Positions 1 to 4,978 of a stretch of DNA of 10,020 bases are shown here, piece by piece; position 1 is the first letter of the stretch, and every line of letters begins with the position of its first letter. Location: positions 1 through 10,020 of the forward strand of contig JASHYD010000637.1 of the NCBI GenBank assembly GCA_030043175.1, read 5' to 3'. This stretch comes from Xanthobacteraceae bacterium. Lineage in GTDB: Bacteria; Pseudomonadota; Alphaproteobacteria; Rhizobiales; Xanthobacteraceae. A model generated the notes under the pieces. The model was not told the origin of the DNA, did no database searches, and worked only from the letters and a program-made list of their open reading frames with translations. The position numbers were made by a program, and so were the translations under genes.

Positions 1-120
1 AAGTTCAAGCGCTTCAGGGGCCACAAAATCCGCACCTCCCAATTCCTACAGCGGTTGGTGAAGGATCACGCGAGCCTCTTTGTGCACTGGCGGTTCAGCA
101 AGATGGGCGCGTTTGCCTGA
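1..120 (+). CDS. ltrA: Group II intron reverse transcriptase/maturase, C-terminal end (partial at left edge)
   Basis: The first 39 codons are open from the window edge to a TGA at 118-120. They read as a basic, aromatic-rich tail (KFKRFRGHKIRTSQFLQRL, then LFVHWRFSK). This resembles the C-terminus of bacterial group II intron-encoded proteins, where the maturase domain ends in a conserved xLFVHW stretch. Such proteins bind the intron RNA, help it splice, and copy it into DNA during retrohoming. The call is supported by context: a well-formed domain V begins four bases after the stop, as expected when the protein gene sits in domain IV. The RT domain lies outside the window, so activity cannot be judged. 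Confidence 0.8.
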   Translation, partial: KFKRFRGHKIRTSQFLQRLVKDHASLFVHWRFSKMGAFA

Positions 121-123
121 TGG

Positions 124-192
124 GAGCGGTGTGAGCTGAGAGGTTCACGCACCGTTCTGAGAGAGGCCGGGGGTGAAACTCCTTCGGCCTAC
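124..192 (+). ncRNA. Group II intron domains V and VI (3' end of the ribozyme)
   Basis: Bases 124-157 fold as a 34-nt domain V. The lower stem is GAGCGGTG (124-131) with CACCGTTC (150-157), with a two-base CG bulge at 148-149. The upper stem is TGAGC with GTTCA, closed by a U-G pair over a GAGA (GNRA) tetraloop at 138-141. The catalytic AGC triad is at 125-127. Bases 163-190 then form a domain VI-like hairpin (GGCCG with CGGCC) around an A-containing internal loop that could supply the branch-point adenosine. The 3' splice site is placed at the AC at 191-192 from the AY rule; it could be off by a base or two. Confidence 0.8.
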
Positions 193-197
193 TCGCC

Positions 198-543
198 GTG
201 TGCTACAGAGACGAACCGAAAGGGCCCCTCGGGATCGGCTTTCAGGAGCAGGTCTCAAACCAGTCCGAGCTGCTGCGGTAAAGAGCCGTGGTGGTGAGCG
301 TCGGATCAAAAAGTTCAGGGAAAGACCTGAGCAGGTGAGTGTCCGAAAGACGAGCGAAAGCAAACCCTTCGATGACGCGTCGTTCGATATTCTGGGACAA
401 GTCCGTCGGGAGCCTGATGACTGGACGGACGGCGGTCGGCGTATAGGGGGCGTGAGTCGGACACAGGCTTTTGCACGGAACTGTAGGAATGCGCTGGCGG
501 ACTCCATCAGACGCGCCGGTGACACGGTGGCAGAATTAGGCCA
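198..543 (+). ncRNA. Probable 5' fragment of a second group II intron (domain I to III part)
   Basis: Bases 198-202 read GTGTG, matching the group II 5' splice consensus GUGYG. The following sequence has the look of domain I: a GAGAC/GTCTC pairing (207-211 with 252-256), GAAA-type loops, and a GGTGAG...GCGAAAGC...AACCC stretch at about 335-367. Farther on, CACGGAACTGTAGGAATGCG (475-494) resembles the region before the intron ORF. Bases 173-547 are open in one plus frame, but that reading resembles no protein I know and is probably chance. No second domain V or maturase gene follows, so the fragment is truncated near 543. The assignment rests on remembered motifs, not on a covariance model. 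Confidence 0.45.
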
Positions 544-663
544 TTGATATTACTAAATGCTTATGTGATGTGATATCAGAGGTGTGCCGTCCCGTGCTGT
601 AGAAGAGCAGCAAAAAACCGCGGTTGATATTACTATAATGCTTACGTGATTTCCTTACGTGAT
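544..663 (+). repeat. Two copies of a 26-27 bp AT-rich element plus a third partial copy
   Basis: Bases 544-569 and 624-650 are near-identical. They share TTGATATTACTA, then AATGCTTA, then GTGAT, and differ by one inserted base and one C/T change. The 3' half (CTTACGTGAT) is repeated again at 654-663, 13 bp from its previous occurrence. The elements sit between the broken intron and the YkgJ-like gene and are AT-richer than their surroundings. They could be operator sites, partition or replication iterons, or the remnants of a small duplication. No known protein-binding consensus was recognised. Confidence 0.7.
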
Positions 664-669
664 AGGAAA
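634..669 (+). promoter_or_regulatory. Possible promoter -10 and overlapping hairpin/operator before the YkgJ-like gene
   Basis: The second repeat copy contains an exact TATAAT at 634-639, about 65 bases before the ATG at 705. No good -35 hexamer lies 17 bp upstream (bases 611-616 are A-rich), so it would depend on an activator or be weak. Just downstream, TTTCCT (650-655) and AGGAAA (664-669) form a perfect 6-bp inverted repeat around the third repeat half-copy, a plausible operator over the start of transcription. The first repeat copy lacks the TATAAT. Confidence 0.3.
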
Positions 670-704
670 GGGAATGTGAACCCGACCGACGGGACTACGG
701 CAAC

Positions 705-1124
705 ATGAACAGCGGTATCAAACCTCCTCACGGTGAGCCTTGCAACCGATGTGGAATCTGCTGCCAGGTCACCATGTGCCCGATAGGTGCAGCCGTGTTC
801 AAGAGGAAAGTTGGTCCCTGTCCAGCCATCGAACGGGATGCCGACGATTTTCCATCATGCGGCTTGGTCGAACATCCAAAGAATTATGTACCCGGCCGTG
901 TTGCCAGATATGGCGCTGGCGCCGTGCAGGAGGCAGCCCTGCTGATGACTGCGGCTGGTCACGGATGCGATTGCTATTTTGTCGGCGAAGCCACCAGCCC
1001 AGCCTTCTATAGCAGGATGAACGAGCAACAGCGATTGTTCCCTGAAAAGTACGCGAAGGCGAGAGCCATATTCTTTAATCCGAACTTTACCAGCGATGGC
1101 AACATCAACAGCCCACAAGATTGA
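705..1124 (+). CDS. YkgJ-type cysteine-cluster protein (putative Zn/Fe-binding), function unknown
   Basis: This 139-residue protein opens with a CxxCGxCC cluster (C13, C16, C19, C20), the hallmark of the YkgJ/putative zinc- or iron-chelating family. Further cysteines follow at 25, 39, 52, 88 and 90, enough for a metal or Fe-S site. There is no signal peptide or membrane segment, so it is probably cytoplasmic. The C-terminal third (after about residue 90) is not cysteine-rich and is not recognised. The ATG at 705 is the first start in frame near the cluster; the ribosome-binding site is weak. It stands alone between repeats and an insertion sequence and is one of the few unbroken genes here. 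The substrate or partner is unknown. Confidence 0.75.
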   Translation: MNSGIKPPHGEPCNRCGICCQVTMCPIGAAVFKRKVGPCPAIERDADDFPSCGLVEHPKNYVPGRVARYGAGAVQEAALLMTAAGHGCDCYFVGEATSPAFYSRMNEQQRLFPEKYAKARAIFFNPNFTSDGNINSPQD

Positions 1125-1377
1125 GACAGACCATGTTGTCTGCACGGCGCTTCCGTTAGGAACTACCGCCGCTGACCTCCGAGTCTCGAGCAGATTATTC
1201 TCTTTGGCCTCGCCGAGCGAGAGCCCTATGAGCCAACATAAGGACTGGCCAAAGTGAACAGCGTTCCAGCACTACCGGAGCCGGGATCGTAGAGGTGAGG
1301 GCGTACGCGCCTGGGTCTATCCCAAATTGGCTAGAATATTGGTTTAAAAGTTGAATAGTCGTAGTCAGTAGTTAATG
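1125..1377. other. Non-coding gap with no recognisable gene
   Basis: No reading frame here resembles a protein I know. One plus-strand reading from about 1212 to 1350 stays open and ends with a TGA shortly after GGTTTAAAAG, but it has no start and no family resemblance. The sequence becomes AT-richer from about 1320 towards the hairpin at 1378. Confidence 0.4.
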
Positions 1378-1400
1378 AAGCATCACTTACTGTGATGCTT
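1378..1400. repeat. Perfect 9-bp hairpin with 5-base loop
   Basis: AAGCATCAC (1378-1386) and GTGATGCTT (1392-1400) are perfect reverse complements separated by TTACT. No T-run follows on either strand, so it is not a standard intrinsic terminator. It lies about 120 bp left of the proposed IS end. It may be a target-site palindrome, an end of an older element, or a transcription barrier. Confidence 0.6.
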
Positions 1401-1560
1401 GCCTGCTGCCGACCGAAGTGCATCAATCATTTCATTGAAGCCATCCATGCACTCGTCGCTCGTCGCTGCAGCAAACCTCGGTCGGCTCAAACGGCGCCAG
1501 ATCGCGCACTACCTTACAGGCTGGACAGCATGCCGTCCGTCACAACAGACGGAGCGTGAC

Positions 1561-1848
1561 ATGACGAAGAAGACGAGACGGAAGATCGACGCGGCGCTGA
1601 AGGCGAAGATCGCGTTGGAGGCGGTGCGGGAACAGGTTAGCGTGGCCGATCTGGCCCAGCGCTATGAGATCCACCCCAACCAGATTTATGCGTGGAAGAA
1701 ACAGCTGCTCGACCAGGCTGCGCGTGCCTTTGATTCAGGGGCAGGCCAGAACAGCGAGGCGAAGGACCGTGAAGTGGAGAAACTGCACGCCAAGATCGGG
1801 CAGTTGATCGTCGAGCGGGATTTTTTAGCCAGGAGGCCCAGAAGATGA
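1561..1848 (+). CDS. IS3-family transposase OrfA (helix-turn-helix, leucine zipper)
   Basis: This 95-residue protein starts at the ATG at 1561, with GGAG at 1551-1554 as ribosome-binding site. It has a helix-turn-helix in the first half ([20 protein letters not shown], residues about 25-44), typical of the IS3 OrfA protein that binds the terminal inverted repeats. A heptad-like helix near the C-terminus ([18 protein letters not shown]) would be the dimerising zipper and ends right at the frameshift site. A longer in-frame reading upstream to 1399 has no ribosome-binding site and is not family-like. OrfA alone usually acts as a regulator; the OrfAB fusion is the transposase. Confidence 0.85.
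   Translation: MTKKTRRKIDAALKAKIALEAVREQVSVADLAQRYEIHPNQIYAWKKQLLDQAARAFDSGAGQNSEAKDREVEKLHAKIGQLIVERDFLARRPRR
1821..1827 (+). promoter_or_regulatory. Programmed -1 frameshift slippery site T TTT TTA
   Basis: The orfA codons GAT TTT TTA contain the heptamer T TTT TTA, a canonical X XXY YYZ slippery sequence. Slipping back one base continues as [16 protein letters not shown], the normal start of OrfB in this group, before orfA reaches its TGA at 1846. The site is as expected for making the OrfAB fusion. Here the -1 frame does not stay aligned with the orfB catalytic domain, as described in the orfB entry. Confidence 0.6.
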
Positions 1849-1875
1849 GCATCCCGGACCGCAGGGCACGGCAGC

Positions 1876-2751
1876 TTGTCGATCCGCCGGCAGTGCCGGC
1901 TCCTGGGGCTGGCGCGTTCGGGCGTCTACCGGACGCCTGCAAGCGATGACGATCTGGGCCTAATGCGCCGGATCGACGAGCTGTTCACCGCGTGGCCCTT
2001 CCTGGGCTCGCGGCGGATGGCACGGCTGCTGGCGGACGACGGGCGTGCGGTCAATCGCACGCGCGTTCAGCGGCTGATGCGCCTTATGGGCATCGCGGCA
2101 CTGGGCCCCAAACCGCGCACCAGCAAGCCAACGCCGGGGCATCGAATCTTTCCCTATCTGTTGCGCGACATGACCATTGCCAGGCCCAACCAAGTTTGGG
2201 CGGCCGACATCACCTACATTCCGGTCGGCCGCGGCTTCCTCTACCTGGTGGCCGTCATGGACTGGGCGAGCCGGGCGGTACTGAGCTGGCGGCTGTCCAA
2301 CACCATGGATGTGTCGTTCTGCGTGGCAGCCCTGGAGGAAGCGCTGCAGCGTTTCGGCAAGCTGCAGGTCTTCAACACCGACCAGGGCAGCCAGTTCACC
2401 AGCATGGCCTTTACCGGCACGCTCGAACGGGCCGGCATCCAAATCTCGATGGACGGCCGCGGGTGCTGGATGGACAACGTCTTCATCGAGCGGCTGTGGC
2501 GCAGCCTCAAGCACGAGGACGTCTATCTCAAGGGCTATACCGATGGTCGCGAGCTGCACCAAGGGCTTTCCAATTGGGTCGCCTTTTACAACAATTGCCG
2601 CCCTCACCAGGCGCTCAGCTATCGCACCCCGATGGCGGTGTGGCGCAACGGCGCCGTCGCGCAGGCTTTGGACATGATGGACAACGCAAGAGCGTTGCCC
2701 ACATGCCCACAGCCCCAACAACAGCAGCAGACAGACTTACTTGCAGCGTGA
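1876..2751 (+). CDS. IS3-family transposase OrfB, DDE (rve) catalytic domain, N-terminal junction damaged
   Basis: The long open frame carries an HTH_21-like region (SIRRQCRLLGLARSGVYR) and an integrase-core fold. The first D is in AADITYI, the second in NTDQGSQFTS, and the E in NVFIERLWRSLK with the usual downstream K. The end (PHQALSYRTPMAVW) is also standard for IS3 OrfB. This frame begins with a TTG at 1876 in the same frame as orfA, past orfA's stop. Normal OrfB would begin near the ATG at 1845 in the -1 frame (MSIPDRRA). That frame meets the rest only after a shift at about 1868-1875, suggesting a small deletion. Frameshifting would then give a truncated fusion, so the copy is probably inactive on its own. 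Confidence 0.85.
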   Translation: MSIRRQCRLLGLARSGVYRTPASDDDLGLMRRIDELFTAWPFLGSRRMARLLADDGRAVNRTRVQRLMRLMGIAALGPKPRTSKPTPGHRIFPYLLRDMTIARPNQVWAADITYIPVGRGFLYLVAVMDWASRAVLSWRLSNTMDVSFCVAALEEALQRFGKLQVFNTDQGSQFTSMAFTGTLERAGIQISMDGRGCWMDNVFIERLWRSLKHEDVYLKGYTDGRELHQGLSNWVAFYNNCRPHQALSYRTPMAVWRNGAVAQALDMMDNARALPTCPQPQQQQQTDLLAA

Positions 2752-2836
2752 TATCAGGAGATCGGAACGGTCGAGTTTTTCCAATTAAGAAAGCGGTCCC
2801 GGTGGTCCTGCCGATGGGGTCCACATCACAGCACAC

Positions 2837-3085
2837 TCACAACTTGATCTCGCTAATCACAACAGAGCCATCCGGGCGTGGGGTCACGACGGCCTCGACT
2901 CCGATCGGAAACTCAGGTAATAATTGCTATAGGCGTAGAATTGCCCAACCCTCCTTGAATACGCCGACCTCGGTGTCGCCAACAAAGGCGATTCGACGTT
3001 GACCATCGTTGAACTCGGATGCTTTGCGGGTAAGGTTTCCCGAGCATATTTCCGCGCCTTTACCCCGCGGCAGCGGGCCATGACA
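2837..3085 (-). pseudogene. Degraded Rieske-like [2Fe-2S] protein gene (remnant)
   Basis: On the minus strand one frame reads GAEICSGNLTRKASEF, then RRIAFVGDTEVGVFKEG, the usual opening of a Rieske ferredoxin-type domain. The expected next stretch (GQFYAYSNY, about 2920-2946) is in another frame. The cluster ligands that should follow (CxH and CxxH) are missing. The first frame has a TAG at this point, then resumes to the TGA at 2837-2839 as LPEFPIGVEAVVTPRPDGSV and a short tail. I do not recognise that tail; it may belong to the end of the same gene or to a different one. No start codon is visible in frame. A frameshift plus an internal deletion fits best. The IS right end lies close by. Confidence 0.5.
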
Positions 3086-3149
3086 GTCCCCTATTCGCCG
3101 GGTTTCGGATAGAGCAGTGTTTTAGATTGACGATCGAGAGGACCGCTCT

Positions 3150-3163
3150 TTGATCCAAATCAA
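3150..3163. promoter_or_regulatory. Perfect FNR/FixK-type box TTGAT-N4-ATCAA
   Basis: TTGATCCAAATCAA is an exact match to the anaerobox bound by FNR, FixK and AadR proteins. It lies just downstream of the minus-strand Crp/Fnr gene and about 65-75 bp upstream of the Rieske remnant. Its centre is about 33 bp from a weak -10-like TCTAAA (minus strand, 3126-3121). That would put transcription start about 41 bp from the box centre, the class II activator position. It was probably the promoter of the now broken Rieske gene. Confidence 0.75.
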
Positions 3164-3180
3164 GGCGTTCCGTGAACGCC
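3164..3180 (-). terminator. Hairpin after the Crp/Fnr gene, possible terminator
   Basis: GGCGTTC and GAACGCC form a perfect 7-bp stem with a CGT loop, 30 bases past the regulator's stop. On the minus strand it is followed by TTGATTT, only a weak T tract. It directly abuts the FNR box, so termination of the regulator and activation of the next gene would share this short segment. Confidence 0.45.
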
Positions 3181-3210
3181 AGCGACTCGGATTCCTACGC
3201 GCCCTGATCA

Positions 3211-3945
3211 CTAAGTGCCGCTCAACCGACACATCTTGCAGACGTCATTGACATGCAAGTGCTCTCGCTTGTCGATCATCACAATCCCGCGCCGCTGCAA
3301 TTCAGAAAACGCGCGCGACACCGTCTCGATGGTTAGACCGAGGAAATCAGCAATTTCCAGGCGTGTCATGCCAAGCTGGACACAAGCTGAATCGTCGTCA
3401 CCCCGGGGCCCTGGGCAATTGAACCCGCCGCGCCCGGGCAAGCAATGCATAACGAAGCTCGCTATGCGTTCAAGCGCGGATTTTCGCCCCAGCAACATGG
3501 CGTGATCGTGCATAGCGCAGAATTGAGCGTGGAGCCGAGCGTTCAGACGGCCGGAAAGCTCGCGCGACTGCTGCACCACGGCGTAGTCATATGAGATCGC
3601 CTGGCTGGCAACGAGGGTTTCAGCGGAACATTCATAGATGGGGAGGGACGAAATGCCGAATACACCGCCCGCGCCGATCAACTCTACGATTTGGCGGCGC
3701 CCATCCGGCAGTAGCTTGTAGAGCATCACCGCACCATTGACGAGTTGATAAATTCGTCGAGCCTCATCCCCTTCCCGAAACACATGAACATGTTCTGCGA
3801 AGTCGCGGCGCGAGTTCGGAACTTCCCTTTCCGGCGACAGCGCGCAGCCAACCATGACGGGCGCAGCAATTGCTTGATATTGCAGCTGAAGAGTCGCATC
3901 GTGGTCGACACGACATTTGACTTGGCATTCCGCGTGAGACTTCAT
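3211..3945 (-). CDS. Crp/Fnr-family transcriptional regulator (FixK/AadR-like)
   Basis: This is an intact 244-residue protein. Residues about 45-135 form the cyclic-nucleotide-binding-like beta roll (FREGDEARRIYQLVNGAVML, RRQIVELIGAGGVFG). A dimer helix follows, then the winged helix-turn-helix at about 190-232 (TRLEIADFLGLTIETVSRAF). E207, S210 and R211 match the FNR residues that read TTGAT half-sites, so it should recognise anaeroboxes like the one at 3150. Cysteines occur at 7, 11 and 34 near the N-terminus and at 106 centrally, loosely like an FNR [4Fe-4S] site but not with canonical spacing. A CxxC (C236, C239) sits near the C-terminus. Oxygen or redox sensing is possible but unproven. 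The ATG at 3945 has no clear ribosome-binding site. Confidence 0.85.
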   Translation of the reverse strand: MKSHAECQVKCRVDHDATLQLQYQAIAAPVMVGCALSPEREVPNSRRDFAEHVHVFREGDEARRIYQLVNGAVMLYKLLPDGRRQIVELIGAGGVFGISSLPIYECSAETLVASQAISYDYAVVQQSRELSGRLNARLHAQFCAMHDHAMLLGRKSALERIASFVMHCLPGRGGFNCPGPRGDDDSACVQLGMTRLEIADFLGLTIETVSRAFSELQRRGIVMIDKREHLHVNDVCKMCRLSGT

Positions 3946-4038
3946 TGGGACACGGCATTTGGGACTGTTGCTACCTGTAAAACTACTTCACAAAAAGCAA
4001 TGGGGCAACCTGCGCGAGAAGAACACTTTCCAGGCCTG

Positions 4039-4290
4039 TTCGGCTGAGTACACCGTGGGCGCCCCGGGCCCGGAACGGCAGTCCATGAGATTCTTGGCGA
4101 TCTCTGTCGCTCCGTAGACTGTCGCTGTCTCGCCAGTAAGCACCTCGAAGTCGATGCGGTGGCCCACGCCCTCGACGTAGATTTGGGTGCGGCTATGAAC
4201 GAGCCCTTCGCGATGCATGCGCGCCCCGACGCCGGCCTCGTCGATGAGATCGACCGCCACAACCTCGATGACGTCAGCGCGGATAACTGT
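4039..4290 (-). pseudogene. pobA: PobA-type 4-hydroxybenzoate 3-monooxygenase, internal fragment
   Basis: A minus-strand frame reads IRADVIEVVAVDLIDEAGVG, then ARMHREGLVH, HRIDFEVLTGETATVYGATE and PGAPTVYSAE. This follows PobA residues about 43-130 (IRAGVLEQGMVDLLREAG, DGLVHEG, RRIDLKRLSG, TVTVYGQTEV, TTVYQA). PobA is the FAD enzyme that turns 4-hydroxybenzoate into protocatechuate with NADPH and O2. The frame stays open beyond both ends (up to 4356 and down to 3988), but the resemblance stops, so both ends are breaks. The N-terminal FAD-binding part is found on the other strand at 4461-4556. A related aryl flavin monooxygenase is possible; the fold assignment is firm. Confidence 0.7.
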
Positions 4291-4315
4291 TGGCGTTCGC
4301 GCAATCGCACCCGGG

Positions 4316-4455
4316 ATGCACCATTGCAGGTGGGACATGGGCGGGATCGACGACATCGGGTTCGGCGAACTATTTTCATTATATCCAGGATCCGCGGGGC
4401 AGCTATGCGGAATCCGCGCGGCACTGGGACGCCGCCCACCACCAGTTCGAAAATC
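4316..4455 (+). pseudogene. VOC-family extradiol dioxygenase, C-terminal fragment
   Basis: From 4316 one plus frame gives MHHCRWDMGGIDDIGFG. The next frame then gives NYFHYIQDPRGSYAES and WDAAHHQFEN. Together these resemble the C-terminal half of VOC-fold ring-cleavage dioxygenases: an HH..WE / D-D-I-G region, then SNYFHY..DPWGSY.E with the metal-binding glutamate, then a D..pe.s tail. The stretch between IGFG and NYFHY is missing, which explains the frame change. Everything N-terminal is absent. Its neighbours on both sides are PobA pieces, so it probably came from the same aromatic-degradation operon. The family call is from memory of the motif and less certain than PobA. Confidence 0.5.
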
Positions 4456-4460
4456 TGTTG

Positions 4461-4556
4461 GGCCTAGCGGGCTGCTGCTTCCGTCAGCTTCTCTAGAAGT
4501 ATGGTGTCGACAACATCATCATCGAGCGGCAGAGTCCCGAGCGCGTGCGCGCGCTG
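4461..4556 (+). pseudogene. pobA: PobA-type monooxygenase, N-terminal FAD-binding fragment (inverted relative to the rest)
   Basis: This plus-strand frame reads GLAGCCFRQLL, a TAG stop at 4494-4496, then KYGVDNIIIERQSPERVRA. It follows PobA residues about 11-41 ([31 protein letters not shown]), including the end of the GxGxxG dinucleotide fold and the glutamate that binds the FAD ribose. The stop falls where PobA has its histidine. The match ends at about residue 41, and the minus-strand piece at 4039-4290 begins at about residue 43. Upstream it merges directly into the VOC fragment, so the start of the gene is deleted. Confidence 0.65.
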
Positions 4557-4568
4557 CCGAGAAGCTAG

Positions 4569-4715
4569 CCGAGCCACGAAACCAAAGGGGGCTTGTCCCG
4601 AACGGCCGTGTCTTCGCGTGGCGCTAAATTTGCCGCGGCCGCCTTGCTGGTTTGGTGCAGCGTTCTTGTTGCGGGACGACTGACGGCTTATCTGGGATCG
4701 CTGTACACAGGCTGA
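4569..4715 (+). pseudogene. C-terminal membrane-segment fragment of an unidentified protein
   Basis: After a TAG at 4566-4568 the frame runs open to the TGA at 4713-4715. It encodes a basic patch (SRTAVSSRGAK), then a hydrophobic helix (FAAAALLVWCSVLVAGRLTA) and a short YLGSLYTG tail. It resembles the last transmembrane helix of small uncharacterised membrane proteins (DUF6644-like), but this is a weak likeness. No start codon or upstream portion is present. It follows directly on the broken PobA fragment and is taken as another relic. Confidence 0.35.
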
Positions 4716-4897
4716 ATGCAACGACGCTCAATCTTGGTCTTGAGGATCAGCTCGAGGAGTTCGCTGGCCTCTCCTAGCGCTGCCGAGGGTCGGGAAGCAT
4801 AACGGCAGATGCCGGAGTAAATGGGAGGCACGCTTCAGCACGTTTGGTGCCTGATCTCGGCTGTTGCCCAGCCTTTTTGCTCAATTGCCGACGGAGG

Positions 4898-4912
4898 CCA
4901 ATCAAAGATTGG
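4898..4912. repeat. Small perfect hairpin CCAATC-AAA-GATTGG
   Basis: A 6-bp stem with a three-base loop lies in the gene-free stretch 4716-4965. No T-run follows on either strand. Its sequence (CCAATC/GATTGG) is not an FNR half-site. The rest of this stretch shows no coding potential that I can support. Confidence 0.4.
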
Positions 4913-4929
4913 AAAACCTTTCGATCACC

Positions 4930-4978
4930 ACGCGGAGGGGCAAATTCTTTGAAGGGGTAGTCGACTCACCCTCCGCGT
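4930..4978 (-). terminator. Long-range inverted repeat at the 3' end of the AraC gene
   Basis: ACGCGGAGGG (4930-4939) and CCCTCCGCGT (4969-4978) are perfect 10-bp reverse complements with 29 bases between. The upstream arm, on the minus strand, encodes the last codons of the AraC-family protein (RGG and the stop). It could form a stem-loop at the mRNA end, but there is no T tract, so a Rho-type or stabilising role is as likely as intrinsic termination. Confidence 0.4.

Larger units (their letters stand above)
1522..2823 (+). mobile_element. IS3-family insertion sequence (ends tentative)
   Basis: The orfA/orfB pair, the slippery heptamer and the DDE transposase identify an IS3-family element. 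The ends are uncertain. TGGACAGCAT at 1522-1531 and the reverse complement of ATGGGGTCCA at 2814-2823 match at 8 of 10 positions and would give a 1302-bp element, a normal IS3-family size. They begin TG and end CA as expected. The match fades inward and no clear target duplication flanks them, so the true ends could be elsewhere or one end may be eroded. Confidence 0.55.

Noticed and set aside
173..547. Open plus frame of 124 codons
   Set aside because: It starts inside intron domain VI and spans ribozyme-like sequence. Its arginine-rich product resembles no protein family.
544..663. FNR sites in the TTGATATTACTA repeats
   Set aside because: TTGAT is present, but no ATCAA follows at the required four-base spacing.
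1960..2721. Long open frame on the minus strand opposite orfB (253 codons)
   Set aside because: It is a shadow of the high-GC transposase gene; the DDE motifs are on the plus strand.
1992..3002. Plus frame of 336 codons overlapping orfB
   Set aside because: It is out of frame with the transposase and runs through the IS end with no recognisable motif.
3942..4442. Minus frame of 166 codons overlapping the PobA fragment
   Set aside because: The PobA likeness is in the other frame (3988-4356); this one is arginine-rich and family-less.
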